Assembly (NCBI GenBank): GCA_017472285.1
Contig: JAFUQQ010000034.1
Span: 62,001 to 126,000 of the forward strand
Origin: Clostridia bacterium
GTDB lineage: Bacteria; Bacillota; Clostridia; Oscillospirales; CAG-272
Direction: 5' to 3'
Length of the DNA stretch: 64,000 nt
How positions within the stretch are numbered: the stretch's first letter is position 1; each line of letters begins with the position of its first letter. The translations under genes and the position numbers were made by a program. Below the pieces are notes generated by a model. The model did not search any database and was not told where the DNA came from. It saw nothing but the letters and a program-made list of their open reading frames with translations. Of this stretch, positions 16,742 through 29,200 are shown in pieces.

Positions 16742-19153
16742 TTAGTATGACCCATCCGTGCAATAAATCATATACTCCCCGCTATAAGCGTCCCAACTTG
16801 AATACTTCTTTATTTCAAGCCATTCTTCTTTTGTTCCATCAAAGTTAATACGTGTGAGTTTTTCACAATCATAGAAGGCATACTCGCCAATTTCTGTAAC
16901 ACTGCTCGGAATGGAAATACTTTCAAGCTTATTGCAGCTTCTAAACATTTCACTGCTGATATATTTTATTCCTTCTTCAATTACAACGGTTTTCAGATTG
17001 GCACAACCTAAAAAAGTACGTCCGTATATATCAGTTACACCTTTGGGAATCCGAATGCTTTCAAGATTGCTACAATTAGAAAACGCCTGATTATCAATGT
17101 ATGTTACGCTATCGGGAATGGTTATATTTTTCATCTTGCACATTCCGAAGGCGTGAAATCCGATACGGGTAACGCCATCGGGGATAACGATACTATCAAC
17201 ATTTGCGCTCGAAAAAGCAGAGTCTCCAATACGCGTAACGGGTTTATCTTTGTATGTGGGAGGAATATATATTATTTTATCCGTACACGTTCCGATACCT
17301 ACCACGGTACAGTAATCTCTTGTATCACTAATCTCAAACTTAAGTCCTTCACTATAAAACACATAGCCGCAAAGAGAACAAAAATTTTCTTCGTATTTAT
17401 GTTCCTTATTGATCACTATGTTAGGAATTTCGTTATAGGAAGTATCAAAATATTTTTCACATTTGGAGCATTGATAGTGTCCATATACTCCGTCTGTAGT
17501 ACAAGTTGCAGGTGTTTCTTGTTGCCACTCTCCGTAATTATGCTCGCATCCTTTATCAACGGGGAAAACAATAGTATAATTATCAAGCGGTAATTCTCCA
17601 ATAAAATCACCGTCCAAGCTAATGTAGTTACCATCACTTCCATATACGTTAATTTCATCAACGGAATATTCGCGCGTAGTTCCCGTTTGCTCTCCTACTA
17701 AAGAAAAGTTCAAACAGAAATTTTCAACATAGGAATCACTAATTAAATCGAAGCTGATAAAGAATGTTCCTTTATTACTATCGATATCAACAAACATATA
17801 GTCAACACCTTGTACGGTTACACTTCCGTTTGAATTATTTATCTTGATAGGAAGATCGTATTCGGTATATAATTCACATTCATCAACAACAGGATTTTCC
17901 TCGCCCAATGTAAAATCTCCGAAAGAAATAGTGTAATTATCAAGGGGGATGCTGGGTAAATCTATGCTGAATATACAGTTTCCATCCACATCATCCTCAC
18001 CATAAGTATTGATTAAGTCCCGCTTCTCAATGATGTTGGATGGATTATCACCATATAGGGTATATTCCAAATAAAAGTCGTTCGTAAAAGTTTTATCTGA
18101 GTATACCGTGAAAAACAGATCACAAGTATTTCCATTCGTTTCACGGTAATATGTGATTTGATTGATAGTGATTGTTTCGTCGGCATTAGTCAAGGTTATA
18201 GGAAGATCAAATTCGGTATACAATTCACAATCCATGTTAGGATCATCGGGATCGTTAATGGGAGGCTCTGTATTATTTCCATTCCCCTCGACCAAGGATT
18301 TGATAATATCAGCGGTAGGAACATATCCATTATCTACAATAACTTCACCATCCAATATTGCATAAACAATAGCCGAGGTGTCGTTGTAATAGACAACACT
18401 AAAATAATGTCTTACCTCTGTTCCAAAAGCATTTTTGGCGTCAACATAGGATTCTACGCAAAAATAATAGTCATTTCTTGCATATTCCCAATCAAATGTC
18501 GGAAAATCAGCCGATTTTGGAGAATAGCACATGGATTTTATGAGATCTTCTACCATTACACGATATTCACCGGGAGAGATCGTGCCCGCATAAATAGGCA
18601 AATTCCATTCCGTGTAGTATCGACTATCGTATTGGATTGACAACTGTTTATAAGTGTCGTTTTCAGCGTCAATCAGAGTGGCGTGAATTAAATCAATATT
18701 CTCCGTAGGAATTTCATATTTTATGTAAAGTTCACCTTGAGATATATTATTCTCGTTTGTTATATTTACATTGAGAGTTTCAAGGATATTGCCGCTATTG
18801 TACGGTAATTCACCTATGATTGTAAATGCTGTTACCTTGTCGTTTATTAAATCAAATTGAATAGCGCCCAGTTCGTGATTATTATAATCATAGACAGTAT
18901 AGGGAAATTCAGCAAATCCCAAATATTCTGTTTCTGTTATATCATCAGGATTTCCCATGATTTTTATAAGCTGTTGACTTGATATGTTAGCAAATTGTGT
19001 AATATCAAACACAACAGAGTTAGTTTCTTCGTTTCCTACATTATCACCATCTTGTGTATTGGATGTATCAATACTTGATGAATCGTTACAAGAAATTAGC
19101 GTGAGGGAAAGAAGAAGTACAAGCAGCAGAATCATAAACAACTTTCTTTTCAT
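16742..19153 (-). CDS. Large surface lipoprotein with repeated beta domains and BspA-type LRRs
   Basis: 803 residues. It has a lipoprotein signal with lipobox L-I-S-C, so it should be anchored to the outer face of the membrane. Repeated beta-sandwich-like units follow, each opening with a variant of LYTEYDLPI (YTEWNLPIY, LYTEFDLPI, LYTEYDLPI). A cysteine-rich segment of treble-clef type (CEHNYGEWQQETPATCTTDG, near 534-600) precedes about six BspA/LRR_5 repeats at about 640-780 (for example VTRIGFHAFGMCKMKNITIP). BspA-like proteins mediate binding to host, food particles or other bacteria; that is family knowledge. SD GAAAGGA precedes the ATG at 19153. No good leftward promoter is visible next to the gene; instead an inverted-repeat-bounded promoter pointing away lies at 19202-19355, suggesting phase-variable expression. 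Confidence 0.85.
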   Translation of the reverse strand: MKRKLFMILLLVLLLSLTLISCNDSSSIDTSNTQDGDNVGNEETNSVVFDITQFANISSQQLIKIMGNPDDITETEYLGFAEFPYTVYDYNNHELGAIQFDLINDKVTAFTIIGELPYNSGNILETLNVNITNENNISQGELYIKYEIPTENIDLIHATLIDAENDTYKQLSIQYDSRYYTEWNLPIYAGTISPGEYRVMVEDLIKSMCYSPKSADFPTFDWEYARNDYYFCVESYVDAKNAFGTEVRHYFSVVYYNDTSAIVYAILDGEVIVDNGYVPTADIIKSLVEGNGNNTEPPINDPDDPNMDCELYTEFDLPITLTNADETITINQITYYRETNGNTCDLFFTVYSDKTFTNDFYLEYTLYGDNPSNIIEKRDLINTYGEDDVDGNCIFSIDLPSIPLDNYTISFGDFTLGEENPVVDECELYTEYDLPIKINNSNGSVTVQGVDYMFVDIDSNKGTFFISFDLISDSYVENFCLNFSLVGEQTGTTREYSVDEINVYGSDGNYISLDGDFIGELPLDNYTIVFPVDKGCEHNYGEWQQETPATCTTDGVYGHYQCSKCEKYFDTSYNEIPNIVINKEHKYEENFCSLCGYVFYSEGLKFEISDTRDYCTVVGIGTCTDKIIYIPPTYKDKPVTRIGDSAFSSANVDSIVIPDGVTRIGFHAFGMCKMKNITIPDSVTYIDNQAFSNCSNLESIRIPKGVTDIYGRTFLGCANLKTVVIEEGIKYISSEMFRSCNKLESISIPSSVTEIGEYAFYDCEKLTRINFDGTKEEWLEIKKYSSWDAYSGEYMIYCTDGSY

Positions 19154-19201
19154 AATACATTCCTTTCATATAGATGAATTTTTATATACGAATATTGTTC
19201 G

Positions 19202-19355
19202 CCTAATAGTAGATTAGATGAACAAAGGCATGTCATTTTTTCACCTATAGTAAAGGAAAATGTAAAAATTTCTCAGAGGTCTCCCTCGTTGCTTGACATT
19301 TTAGAGAAAAAGTGGTATAATTTATATGTATAAATTCACCTAATCTACTAATAGG
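19202..19355. promoter_or_regulatory. Putative invertible promoter switch bounded by 21-bp inverted repeats
   Basis: Left arm 19202-19222 (begins CCTAATAGTAGATTAG) and right arm 19335-19355 (whose complement begins CCTATTAGTAGATTAG) match at 19 of 21 positions in inverted orientation and bound a 112-bp segment. The segment holds a perfect promoter at 19293-19321 pointing right, away from the lipoprotein gene 49 bp to the left. A tyrosine recombinase gene ends 12 bp to the right. The right arm can fold as CACCTA/TAGGTG and is followed outside the arm by TCTTTTTT, forming a small terminator only for the present orientation. The inversion itself is inferred. Confidence 0.6.
19293..19321 (+). promoter_or_regulatory. 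Perfect extended sigma-A promoter inside the inverted repeats
   Basis: TTGACA (19293-19298), 17-bp spacer ending TGG, TATAAT (19316-19321). In this orientation it would give a transcript of only about 35 bases before the hairpin/T-run at 19338-19364, or antisense to the recombinase gene if read through. Confidence 0.85.
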
Positions 19356-19366
19356 TGTCTTTTTTG

Positions 19367-20296
19367 TTAAATCAACCTGCCTAATTGATTCATCATATCT
19401 CGCTTGTGTTCTGTCATTGAGTGAGCATATCTGCAAAGCGTCACTGTCGGATTCTTATGCCCAAGAACCTCCGACAGTGTTTTTACGTCCATTCCACATT
19501 CGAGTGCACGTGTCGCAAAGGTGTGGCGCAGAGAATGAAAACCGCGATGTGGTATATTAAGCTTTTTCAAAAGCAATTCAAAGCTCCTTTGGTAAGATCG
19601 TATCGAAATATATTCACTATTGTTTGAGATTACATAGTTGCCTTTGCTTTGTTTTTGCAGAGTCTTTAGATATGGCAGCAACTGCTTGGGAATAGGAATT
19701 GTTCTCAAAGAGGTGAGTGTTTTAGGGGCATTTGTTACGCGCAAATGCTTTCCGTTTTCATCTTTAGTGTCATAGCAGGTTTTGCTGATTTTTAATTCAG
19801 CCTTGTTGAAATCGATATCCGTCCATTCAAGCGATAGTAATTCACCAATTCGCAGTCCTGTATATAAACATATCATGATACCAATCATCTTGTCTCGCTT
19901 ATCGTTAAGGACTGCTTGTTCTATCATTTTTTGCTCCGAGGAAGAAAAGCAAGTTATCTGCTTTTCATATTTCTTCGGGCGTTTTATTTTATCCATAGAA
20001 TTTTCATTAACAATTCCAAGCACAAGTGCTGTTTCAAAAGAACTTTGTATGACAGAAATAATCAAACTTACGCTATTCACAGATAGTCCTTCTCCCGTAT
20101 TCAGATTCCCGTTTTGCAATAATTCGATAATATATTTTTGTACTTGCAGAGGTGATATTGCTGTCATCTCATAACATCCGAATGTTGGGATTAGCCGTTT
20201 GATTACAATTTCTCTGTATTGTTCATAAGTTTTAGGTTTCACCGAGTGGCGTAAATAGTTTTTAAGCCACTCGCAAAGCCAATCTTTGTATAACAT
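19367..20296 (-). CDS. Tyrosine recombinase (integrase/invertase)
   Basis: 309 residues. It cuts and rejoins DNA through a phosphotyrosine link. A SAM-like core-binding domain at about 1-105 is followed by the catalytic domain with all key residues: R149 in TGLRIGE, K192 in the beta-hairpin, H254 and R257 in HSLRHTF, H280 in LGHKN, and Y290 in LCRYAHS. No separate arm-binding N-terminal domain of the lambda-integrase type is evident. An extended -10 (TGATATAAT) and an imperfect dyad lie upstream at 20330-20375. Its 3' end is 12 bp from an inverted-repeat-bounded promoter, so it is the obvious candidate to invert it; alternatively it is the integrase of the surrounding island. Confidence 0.92.
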   Translation of the reverse strand: MLYKDWLCEWLKNYLRHSVKPKTYEQYREIVIKRLIPTFGCYEMTAISPLQVQKYIIELLQNGNLNTGEGLSVNSVSLIISVIQSSFETALVLGIVNENSMDKIKRPKKYEKQITCFSSSEQKMIEQAVLNDKRDKMIGIMICLYTGLRIGELLSLEWTDIDFNKAELKISKTCYDTKDENGKHLRVTNAPKTLTSLRTIPIPKQLLPYLKTLQKQSKGNYVISNNSEYISIRSYQRSFELLLKKLNIPHRGFHSLRHTFATRALECGMDVKTLSEVLGHKNPTVTLCRYAHSMTEHKRDMMNQLGRLI

Positions 20297-23200
20297 TTCA
20301 TCACATCCTTTAATATAAAAATGGTGATAGGCAGCAAAATTATTATGCTATCTATCGCCTATAATTATATCATTAGAACGAGTTTCATCGTTAAAATTGG
20401 CTTTTTGTGTCTATCGTGTGTAGACAAATAGAATGCGAAATTGAGGGTGTAGGTATAAATACCTTACCACCCCCAAAAACGATCTCAAAAAGCCTTGTAA
20501 AATAAGCCTTTTTAACGCTCTATTTTTCCACATGTGTCACGCTTCTGAACCGCATTTTTGAGTGTTCCGAACTAACATATTACCATACTGAAAAACTTAT
20601 TCAGAAAGTCTTATGGCGCAAGTCAGAAAATAGCTTTGATGCGTGACAATGATGACATTGAAAAGCCGTGTGGAACTTTTGTCCACACGGCTAAATTGGT
20701 TTATAGTTCTTCTCTTTGGATCACAACTGCAAGCATAATTCTTGCACCAAGTTTGAAAGCATACGCGAAGATCTCACGCTCGTTGATGTCGGTCAGTTCG
20801 TTATAGCAATCATCGAACTTTTCAAGAATTTCTTTCTGCTGATCGTTCAGCATTGAGAGAAGATTATCATGATGATCGGCAATGTATCCCATAAGTTGCT
20901 TTGTTTCTTTGTCATAGCTTCTGCAATCAGTGTTGGGGCAAATATTTCCGTAAAACAGTTCTTCAAGGATAGATCTCATTGATAGACCACCTCCTGCAAG
21001 ATGATTTCTTCGACGCTTGCTTTGACGTTATTCATCTCGGCAGTCCATAGGAGTGCATTGTGAGCCTTTAGGATTTCGTCTATGCCACGTTCTTGAGTAA
21101 GACGAGGAGTTATGTCATCGAGCAATTCGTGAGCTTGAATATCAATGTTATGTAGATATTCATTTAATCTTCCTTCGGTGAGCAGGGTAGTGTAAGTGCC
21201 ACGACGGTGCTTCTTCATAAAGTCGAGTCGCAAATTGGCATACTTGCCAAGGGGATAATTGGTTTGCTCGGGGAGCGCAAGATCGGGGTAGTAAAGCCCG
21301 TTATGTTCGGTATAAGTAATTTCGTTTTTCATTGTAAATATCCTTTCTTAAAATTCATTTGGTTTGGCATCAACTATCAAGGATATTTACTTAGGCGGTG
21401 CTCGTGCGTGATGCCAATAACAGTGGATTGACATCACATATCACCGAACACAAAAAGAAATCCGAACCCTTCGCCTACCGGCTTTGGGTTCGGATTTCTA
21501 CTGTTTGGTGCGGGCGACAGGACTTGAACCTGCACGGGAATCCACCGGTTCCTAAGACCGGCGCGTCTACCATTCCGCCACGCCCGCATTTAATATTTTT
21601 AGATATTATAGCACAGTAAACGCAGAATGTCAAGAAAGAAACAAAAAATTCCGAGAAACCGTCAGTCTCTCGGAAAGATATGATTACAGATCCTTTTCAA
21701 ATATTTCATATAAACGAACGATCAATTTTTCAAGATAACTTTCATCAAAACCGACCGTCACACCGAGCATATCCGCACCACCATCCAATAAAAGCGGAAC
21801 CGCGCCGATTTCTTCCATCGTTTGCAAAATAATCTTGGTATTTTGAGAAGCCGAGCCTTCGGAAATAACCGAAAGCAAAGCCATACGTTCGGTCAAAACG
21901 ACCGATTCCGCATGAAAATACGTATGGATCTCATGAAGAATCTTTTCTTTTTCATTTTGAATATCTTCACTTTTCACAAGAATCCCGCAAGCATCCACGG
22001 TACGTGGCGTGGAATAAACAGAAGAAGTATATCGTTCAAACAATGAAAGCAATTCTTTGAAATCGGCAATATCTTCACCGATGCCCGTTCTTGAAACCGA
22101 AAACAAGGTATATCCTTTTTGTCCAACGATACCGCCGACAGCGTTTTCTGTTTTCTGTGACATAATCCATGTACAAGCACCGTTCGGATCATTGGTATTA
22201 CGGATAACGATCGGAATCTTTTTTTCATAAAGCGGTAAGATCGTATCTGCGTGTAAAACAAAAGCGCCCATCGAAGATAATCTGCGAAGTTCTCCATACG
22301 ATAACGTCGGTACTGTTTTCGGATTGTTTACGATCTTGGGATCGGTAAGCAAAAAACCTGAAACGTCCGTAAAATTCTCATAAATATCCGCATGAATCGC
22401 ATCTGCGACAACAGCTCCCGTGATATCCGAGCCCCCTCGCGGAAACAATCGGATATCGCCATTCGGCATCGAACCGTAAAAACCCGGAATCACAGCTTTT
22501 TCATTCTCTGAAAGCCTTTCTGCAAACATTTTTCTCGTTTTTTCCGTATCGATCATCCCGTTTTCTTTGAAAAAGATCACGTCTTTGGCATCAATAAAGG
22601 TAAAATCAAGCAAGGCTGCAAATATTTTTGCACAAAAATATTCCCCGCGGGAGATCAAAAAATCTCCGTTTGCTTCTTCTGCAATATAACAGTATTCCTC
22701 TGAAAAATCCAAAGGAAGTAAAAGCTCATGAATCATCATATCAAAACGGTTTTGCACAGCCTTGAAAATCTCTTTCCGTTCATTCAAATTTCCCGCTTTT
22801 TGCATACGAAAAAGCATATCGGTTATTTTTTCATCCTGCGGCATTCGTTTTCCCGGCGCAGATACGATAACAAGCTGTCTTTCCGTATCCGCACGGACGA
22901 TTTCCGCGGCTTTTTTCATTTGAGCCGCATTACAAAGCGAAGTTCCACCAAACTTCACGGCTTTTTTCCCCACAGAAATCACCTCTCCTGAGCATTTACT
23001 GACGAGTATATTCCCCGTCAATCTATCATATGAAAGCAGAAGGCTGTATGACATTCTATTTTAAAATTTATGGTTCAAAAATCCGATTGACAGCAACAGG
23101 AAAATTTGATACAATAAATGTATCAAAAACAGTTTCAGAGGACAAAAATGGAAAATTTTATCATTGAGAATGGTGTTTTAATACAATATAAAGGCAAAAG

Positions 23201-26200
23201 AAACTCCCCCGTGATACCTGACGGTATTAAAGAAATAGGAATATTGGCATTCAATCGGCATATCAGCTTAAAAAGTATCGTCATACCTGACAGCGTGACG
23301 GAAATTGATAACAGTGCATTTTGCGGTTGTCCCGGAATGACTGTGTACGCAAACAAAGGCAGTTATGCGGAAAGGTATGCAAAAGAAAATAACATCAAAT
23401 TCAAAGCGATCTGAATACAAAACGCCTTCTCGTACAGAGAGGGCGTTTTCCTACTTGATTTCACAGGTATTTTGTGATAGAATACATATGAACACAATCC
23501 AAAAAAAGAAAGGAATTCGTTATGTCAAACAATTATTTTGCTTGTAAAACAGACAAAGCACCGCATACTTACCGCTGTGGTGAAATCGCAACGCTGACGC
23601 TCTCCTTCCGCAATGAAGGCAAAACTGTTTCCGCTCCCAGATTCAAATGGCAGATCGCGGCGGATTTCGGTTTCAAAGATGAAGGTATCGTTGACGGTAA
23701 AAACGGTGAATTTACTTTGACCGCAACCATGGATAAACCCGGTTTTGTTTACGTTACGGCACAAGCTGTCGATGAAAACGGCACACTTCTGCCCGAATCC
23801 GATCAATTTTACGGTGGTGTCGGCTTTGAAATTGAAAAGATCACATCCGTAACGGAAGAACCCGATGGTTATCAGAAATTTTGGGAAACCGCAAAAAAAG
23901 AACTTTACTGTGTTGATCCCGAAGTCATTTCCATCGTCCCCGTCAAAAAAGATATCAACCATCCGAATCATGATATCTATGATATCCGTATCGTAGCCCC
24001 CGGCGGTATTCCCGTTTCGGGCATCCTCACTATTCCAAAAAGTGAAGAAAAACTTGGCGCAAAAGTCGTTTATCAAGGCTATGGTGTCAAGAGTGCATGG
24101 ATCAATTTCTCCGAAACGGAAATGGTTCTTTGTATCAATGCCCACGGTATCCATAATCTCGAACCGCAATCCTATTATGATGATCTCGCCAAAGGCAGAC
24201 TTGCCGGTTATGGCTTCGATAAAGAACAAAATGTAAATCCTCACACCTGTTATTTCAAATATATGATGCTCCGCGCAGGTCAGGCACTCCGTTATATGAT
24301 GACTCGTCCCGAATGGGATGGCAAAAATCTCACAGCACGAGGCGGCAGTCAGGGAGGTGTTCAGGCAATGCAGGCATCATGGCTCGTTCCCGAAGTCACT
24401 TTCATTGATATTTTCGTACCGTGGCTTTGTGACGTTTCTATGGCAAGTACGGGCAGACTTTGCGGTTGGGGAGATTTTTCGGGCAATGCAATCCGCTTCT
24501 TCGATCTCACGCTCCGTGCAAAATATATCGATAAGAAAACACAGATCATTGCAGGGCTCGGCGACTATACTTCCCCTCCCGCAGGTATCGTTGCTATGAT
24601 GCACAATCTCAAAGGTGAACGCACGCTCTATTTCGGTCAGAGCCGTGAACATATCTATATCGCGCCCGAATCCGAAACTTTTAAAGTTGAAGAATAAAAG
24701 TCTTCCCCTTGAGGAGAAGACTTAAAAGAGCAGAACTTTTTGAGTTCTGCTCTTTTCGTTATTTAATGCTGATATCGAAAGAATCTCCGCATTTGGGACA
24801 AGCACATTTATGTTCACCTTTCACTTTGGGCAAACGGATCTGCACCTTACAGTACGGACATTTTCTGTAAACGTGTGTTTTACGGTATTTCCATTTATTA
24901 CGATGTAAAAGAAACCATTCTTTGATCTTTCTTCTCACACGAAGATATTTTTGATTTTCTGCCGTACGTTTCGGAATATTTCTTGAAAACATACGGAAAA
25001 ACATATAAATACAAAGCGCAAACGAAATGAGATAAAGAACCGTCCTTGCGATCGTATTCGGAATAAAAAGCATCACAACGGCAAGCAGGAGATACACGAT
25101 CAAAATCCCTTTGGAAAGTTCATCCGCGCCGTATCTGCCGTACATAAAGGAAGCCAGCTTTTGTTTCATACATATAACCTCTCTTTCTTCTTTGTCATTA
25201 GTATAACATGAAAGATTGGATATTTTATGAACAGAGCGTAAAAAAATAAATATAATTTATCCCCTACCAAGCTCTTTGGTACGGATAAAGGATGCCATCA
25301 AAGCTTTCTCAACGGTATCGGAAAGACCGTTTTCTTCAAAGGATTTTACACCTTCGATCGTGGAACCGCCCGGACTGCAAACCTTAATACGAAGCGATTC
25401 CAAAGATTCTTCGGAAGACATCGCAAGCTTTGCCGCGCCCAGCATCGTCTGTTCCGCATAAAGACGCGCATCTTCTCTTTCCAGACCGAGATTATAACCC
25501 GCTTCCGTCATCGCTTCCAGAAACATATACATAAAAGCAGGACCGCATCCCGAAATCACACTTGCGGCATCGATACGTTTTTCTTTGATCTTTGCAAGCT
25601 TGCCCGCAAAAGAAAGCGCATCCGTAAAGACCTCAAATTCGCTCTCTGTGATGAATTCGTTGGAGGTATAGAGAATCATACCTTCCCCGATCGAAACGGG
25701 CGTATTGGGCATAATACGAATCACAGGAAGTGCGTAGTCCAAAATATACTCGATCGTTGCGATCGAAATTCCAGCCGCCATCGTCACAAGAATGAAATCT
25801 CCGTGTTTTCTTTGTTTCAGGATGGGACGAAGTGCTGTCAATACAGACGGCAAAACTTGCGGCTTTACTCCGAGAAAAATATATTTGCAGGAAGCGGCGA
25901 TACTTTCATTATCAGAAAGCAAAGCCCCCGTTTCCTTTGCAAATGCTTCCGCTTTTTCTGCAGAATAATCTGCAATCATAACGTCGGAAGGCGAAATCTT
26001 TTGACAAACGGCTCTTGCCAATGCGCCGCCCATATTGCCAACACCGATAAAACCAAACGTAGCCATATTCAAACTTCCCTCCTTAACGGATCTGTCCGTT
26101 ACCTGTGATACGATATTGATATGAAGTCATTTCCATGAGTCCCATCGGACCTCTTGCGTGTAATTTCTGCGTGGAAATACCCATTTCACAACCAAGACCG

Positions 26201-29200
26201 AATTCACCGCCATCGGTAAAACGTGTGGATGCATTGATATAGACCGCCGCACTATCCACGATCGAAAGAAATACTTTCTGTGCTTTTTCATCTTCGGCAA
26301 TGATCGCTTCGCTATGTCCCGTCGAATGACAAACGATATGTTCAGCTGCCTCTTTTACGCTGTCCACAACGGCAACAGCAAGAATATAATCCAGAAATTC
26401 CGTATCAAAATCACGTTCACCCGCTTTTGTTCCGTCAATGATTGCCGCAGCACGTTCATCCAATCGAAGTTCCACAGGCTGTTTGCCACCCGTTTTCCGT
26501 TCATCACAAAGCGCATTTTTTAACATCGGCAAAAATGTTTCCGCAATATCGGCATGAACCAGACAAACTTCCGCCGCATTGCAAACGGACGGACGGCTCG
26601 TTTTCGCATTGACCAGAATGGAAACCGCCTTTTCCAAATCTGCACTTTTATCCACATAAATGTGACAAATACCCGTGCCCGTTTCAATACAAGGAACGGT
26701 CGCATTTTCTACACAGGCACGAATGAGTCCCGCACCGCCTCTGGGAATCAACATATCCACGTATCCTCGCGCGCGCATCAATTCATTTGCACCCGTGCGG
26801 GACGTATCATCCAAAATATTGACGGCAGTTTCAGGAAATCCAACAGATTTCAAACCTTTCCGCATCGCTTCCACGATCGCATGAGCGGAAGCATATGCTT
26901 CTTTGCCGCTTCGGAGAACACAGACGTTTCCGCTTTTCAGACAAAGTGCCGCCGCATCGGACGTGACGTTCGGACGGCTTTCATAAATGATCGCAACGAC
27001 ACCAAGCGGTACGGAAACTTTTTCGATCACAAGCCCGTTCGGTCTTGTCGTTCTATCCAAAACCTTACCCACAGGATCATCCAATCCCGCAACGGCACGG
27101 ATACCGTCAGCCATCCCTTCAATTCTCGCTTCCGTCAACAAAAGACGGTCAATCATCACATCGGAAACAACACCTCTTGCCGCTTCCACATCTTTCGCAT
27201 TTTCCGCGAGTATCATTTCTTTTTCATTCACAAGCGCATCTGCCATTGCCAGAAGCGCATTATTTTTTTCATGAGCCGAAAAAGACGAAAGCACCGCTTT
27301 CGTCTTTTTCGCGCTGTTTAAAATTTCAGCAGTAGTCATTTTGACTTGAGTCCTTTCGGTGTTAAACTATGTTGGGGTTTCCGCCCCAAACCCCGATTTA
27401 AGATGATTTTTAAAAAAATCACCTTAAAAATCCCAAAAACTTTTCGTATGGGTAAATTTTTTTGCCCTGATAAACCACGAGGCACCACAAAGCGTTTCTT
27501 TTTGCTTACTTTTTCTTTCCGTAAAGAAAAAGTGAGTCCGTATCCCCAAAAATCTGCACTCAGAAAACTATGTGACACCACAGAGCGTTTCTTTTTGCTT
27601 ACTTTTTCTTTCCGTAAAGAAAAAGTGAGTCCGTATCCCCAAAAATCTGCACTCAGAAAACTATGTGACACCACAGAGCGTTTCTTTTGGCTCCACTCTT
27701 TTCTTTCCGTAAAGAAAAAGTGAGTCCGTGTCCCCAAAAATCTGCACTCAGAAAACTATGTGGCTCCACAGAGCGTTTCTTTTGGCTCCACTCTTTTCTT
27801 TCCGTAAAGAAAAGGTGGACGTTACCCCTTCTTCGTGCCGATGAAACGGGTGCCGAAGGGTTCGCCGTCGATGATCTTATAGAGTATCATCGGATCTTGA
27901 CCATTGGCGATAATCATATCCATACCCGCTTCCGTTGCGATCTGCGCCGCACGGAGCTTTGTTTTCATGCCGCCCGTGCCGAGATCCGAGCCTTTTCCTT
28001 CCGCGAGAGAAAGGATATCGGGTGTCAGGGCTTCGACAACGGGGATCAGTTTGGCATCCGCGTGTTTGCGGGGATCGGCGGTATAAAGACCGTCGATATC
28101 AGAAAGCAGAACGAGCAGATCGGCATCGATATTTTTTGCAACGATCGCGCCGAGGGTATCGTTGTCACCGATAACGATTTCATCGGTCGCGACGGTATCG
28201 TTTTCATTGATAATGGGCAACGCGCCGAGTTCTAAAAGACGGAACATGGTGTTATGGAAATTCGTGCACCGTTTTTCATTTTCCACGTCTTCACCCGTGA
28301 GCAAAATCTGCGCCACGGTATGATTATATTCACCGAACAGCTTATCGTATGTATACATGAGTTCACATTGACCGACAGCAGCAGCAGCTTGTTTTGTGGG
28401 AATATCGGAGGGACGCTTACCGAGTCCGAGTTTACCAACCCCCATACCGATCGCGCCCGAGGAAATCAATACGACTTCATTGCCCTCATTTTTGAGGTCA
28501 CTCATGACACGGCAAAGGTCTTCCACACGGCGAATATTTAAAAGTCCGGTCGGATAGGCAAGTGTGGACGTTCCGACCTTGATTACAATTCTCATAGCAG
28601 TTTTATAAGTCCTTATATATAGATAGCTTTTTAAAATAAAAAAGGTTTACAATTCTTCCACAAAACGAACGTAGGAAAGATGGCGGATCTCCGCGAAGAA
28701 TACTTCGAGTCTATCGCGGTCTTTGACGCGGACGTTGACGAGCGCATTGGGATATTCTTCTTCCCCTTCACATTTGCCGATCTGAATACGAACGACGTGA
28801 TTGCCGTCTTCTTTCATTTTTTCGGAAAATTTCGTAAGACCTTCGTTGTTTTCAAATTCAATATAGAAATCGATCTCTTTGGAGCGTTTCTGTACGACTT
28901 TATCCAATTTACCAAGCACCTTCAGCGTAAAGACGATGAAGATCAGCGCAATGGTAACGCCCTCAAGAAAACCGATACCTGCCGCAAGTCCAAGACAAGC
29001 ACAAGTCCAAATACTCGCCGCCGTCGTGAGTCCTCTCACCTGGTTTCTGCCCGTAACGATGATCGTACCGACACCAAGGAAACCGACACCGCTGATGACC
29101 TGTGCGCCAAGACGAGCGGGATCGCCTGTACCAAATGTATTCAACATATATTGGCTCGTGATCATAACCATCGCCGCACCGACACAGACAAGAATATGGG

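Larger units (their letters stand above)
10932..21457. mobile_element. Putative mobilizable island (Tn4451-like parts), boundaries unknown
   Basis: This AT-richer stretch holds a large serine recombinase, MobC with an oriT-like region, a LexA-like repressor, a membrane-SH3 protein, a surface lipoprotein, a tyrosine recombinase, DUF6809 and TnpV. All genes but none of the flanking housekeeping genes run leftward here. TnpV and a large serine resolvase are hallmarks of clostridial Tn4451-type mobilizable transposons. No relaxase was found, and I could not find matching end sequences, so the ends given are only the limits of non-housekeeping content. It may be a mosaic of two elements, since two different recombinases are present. 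The tRNA-Leu just right of it is a possible integration landmark, but no duplicate of its 3' end was seen at the left. Confidence 0.55.
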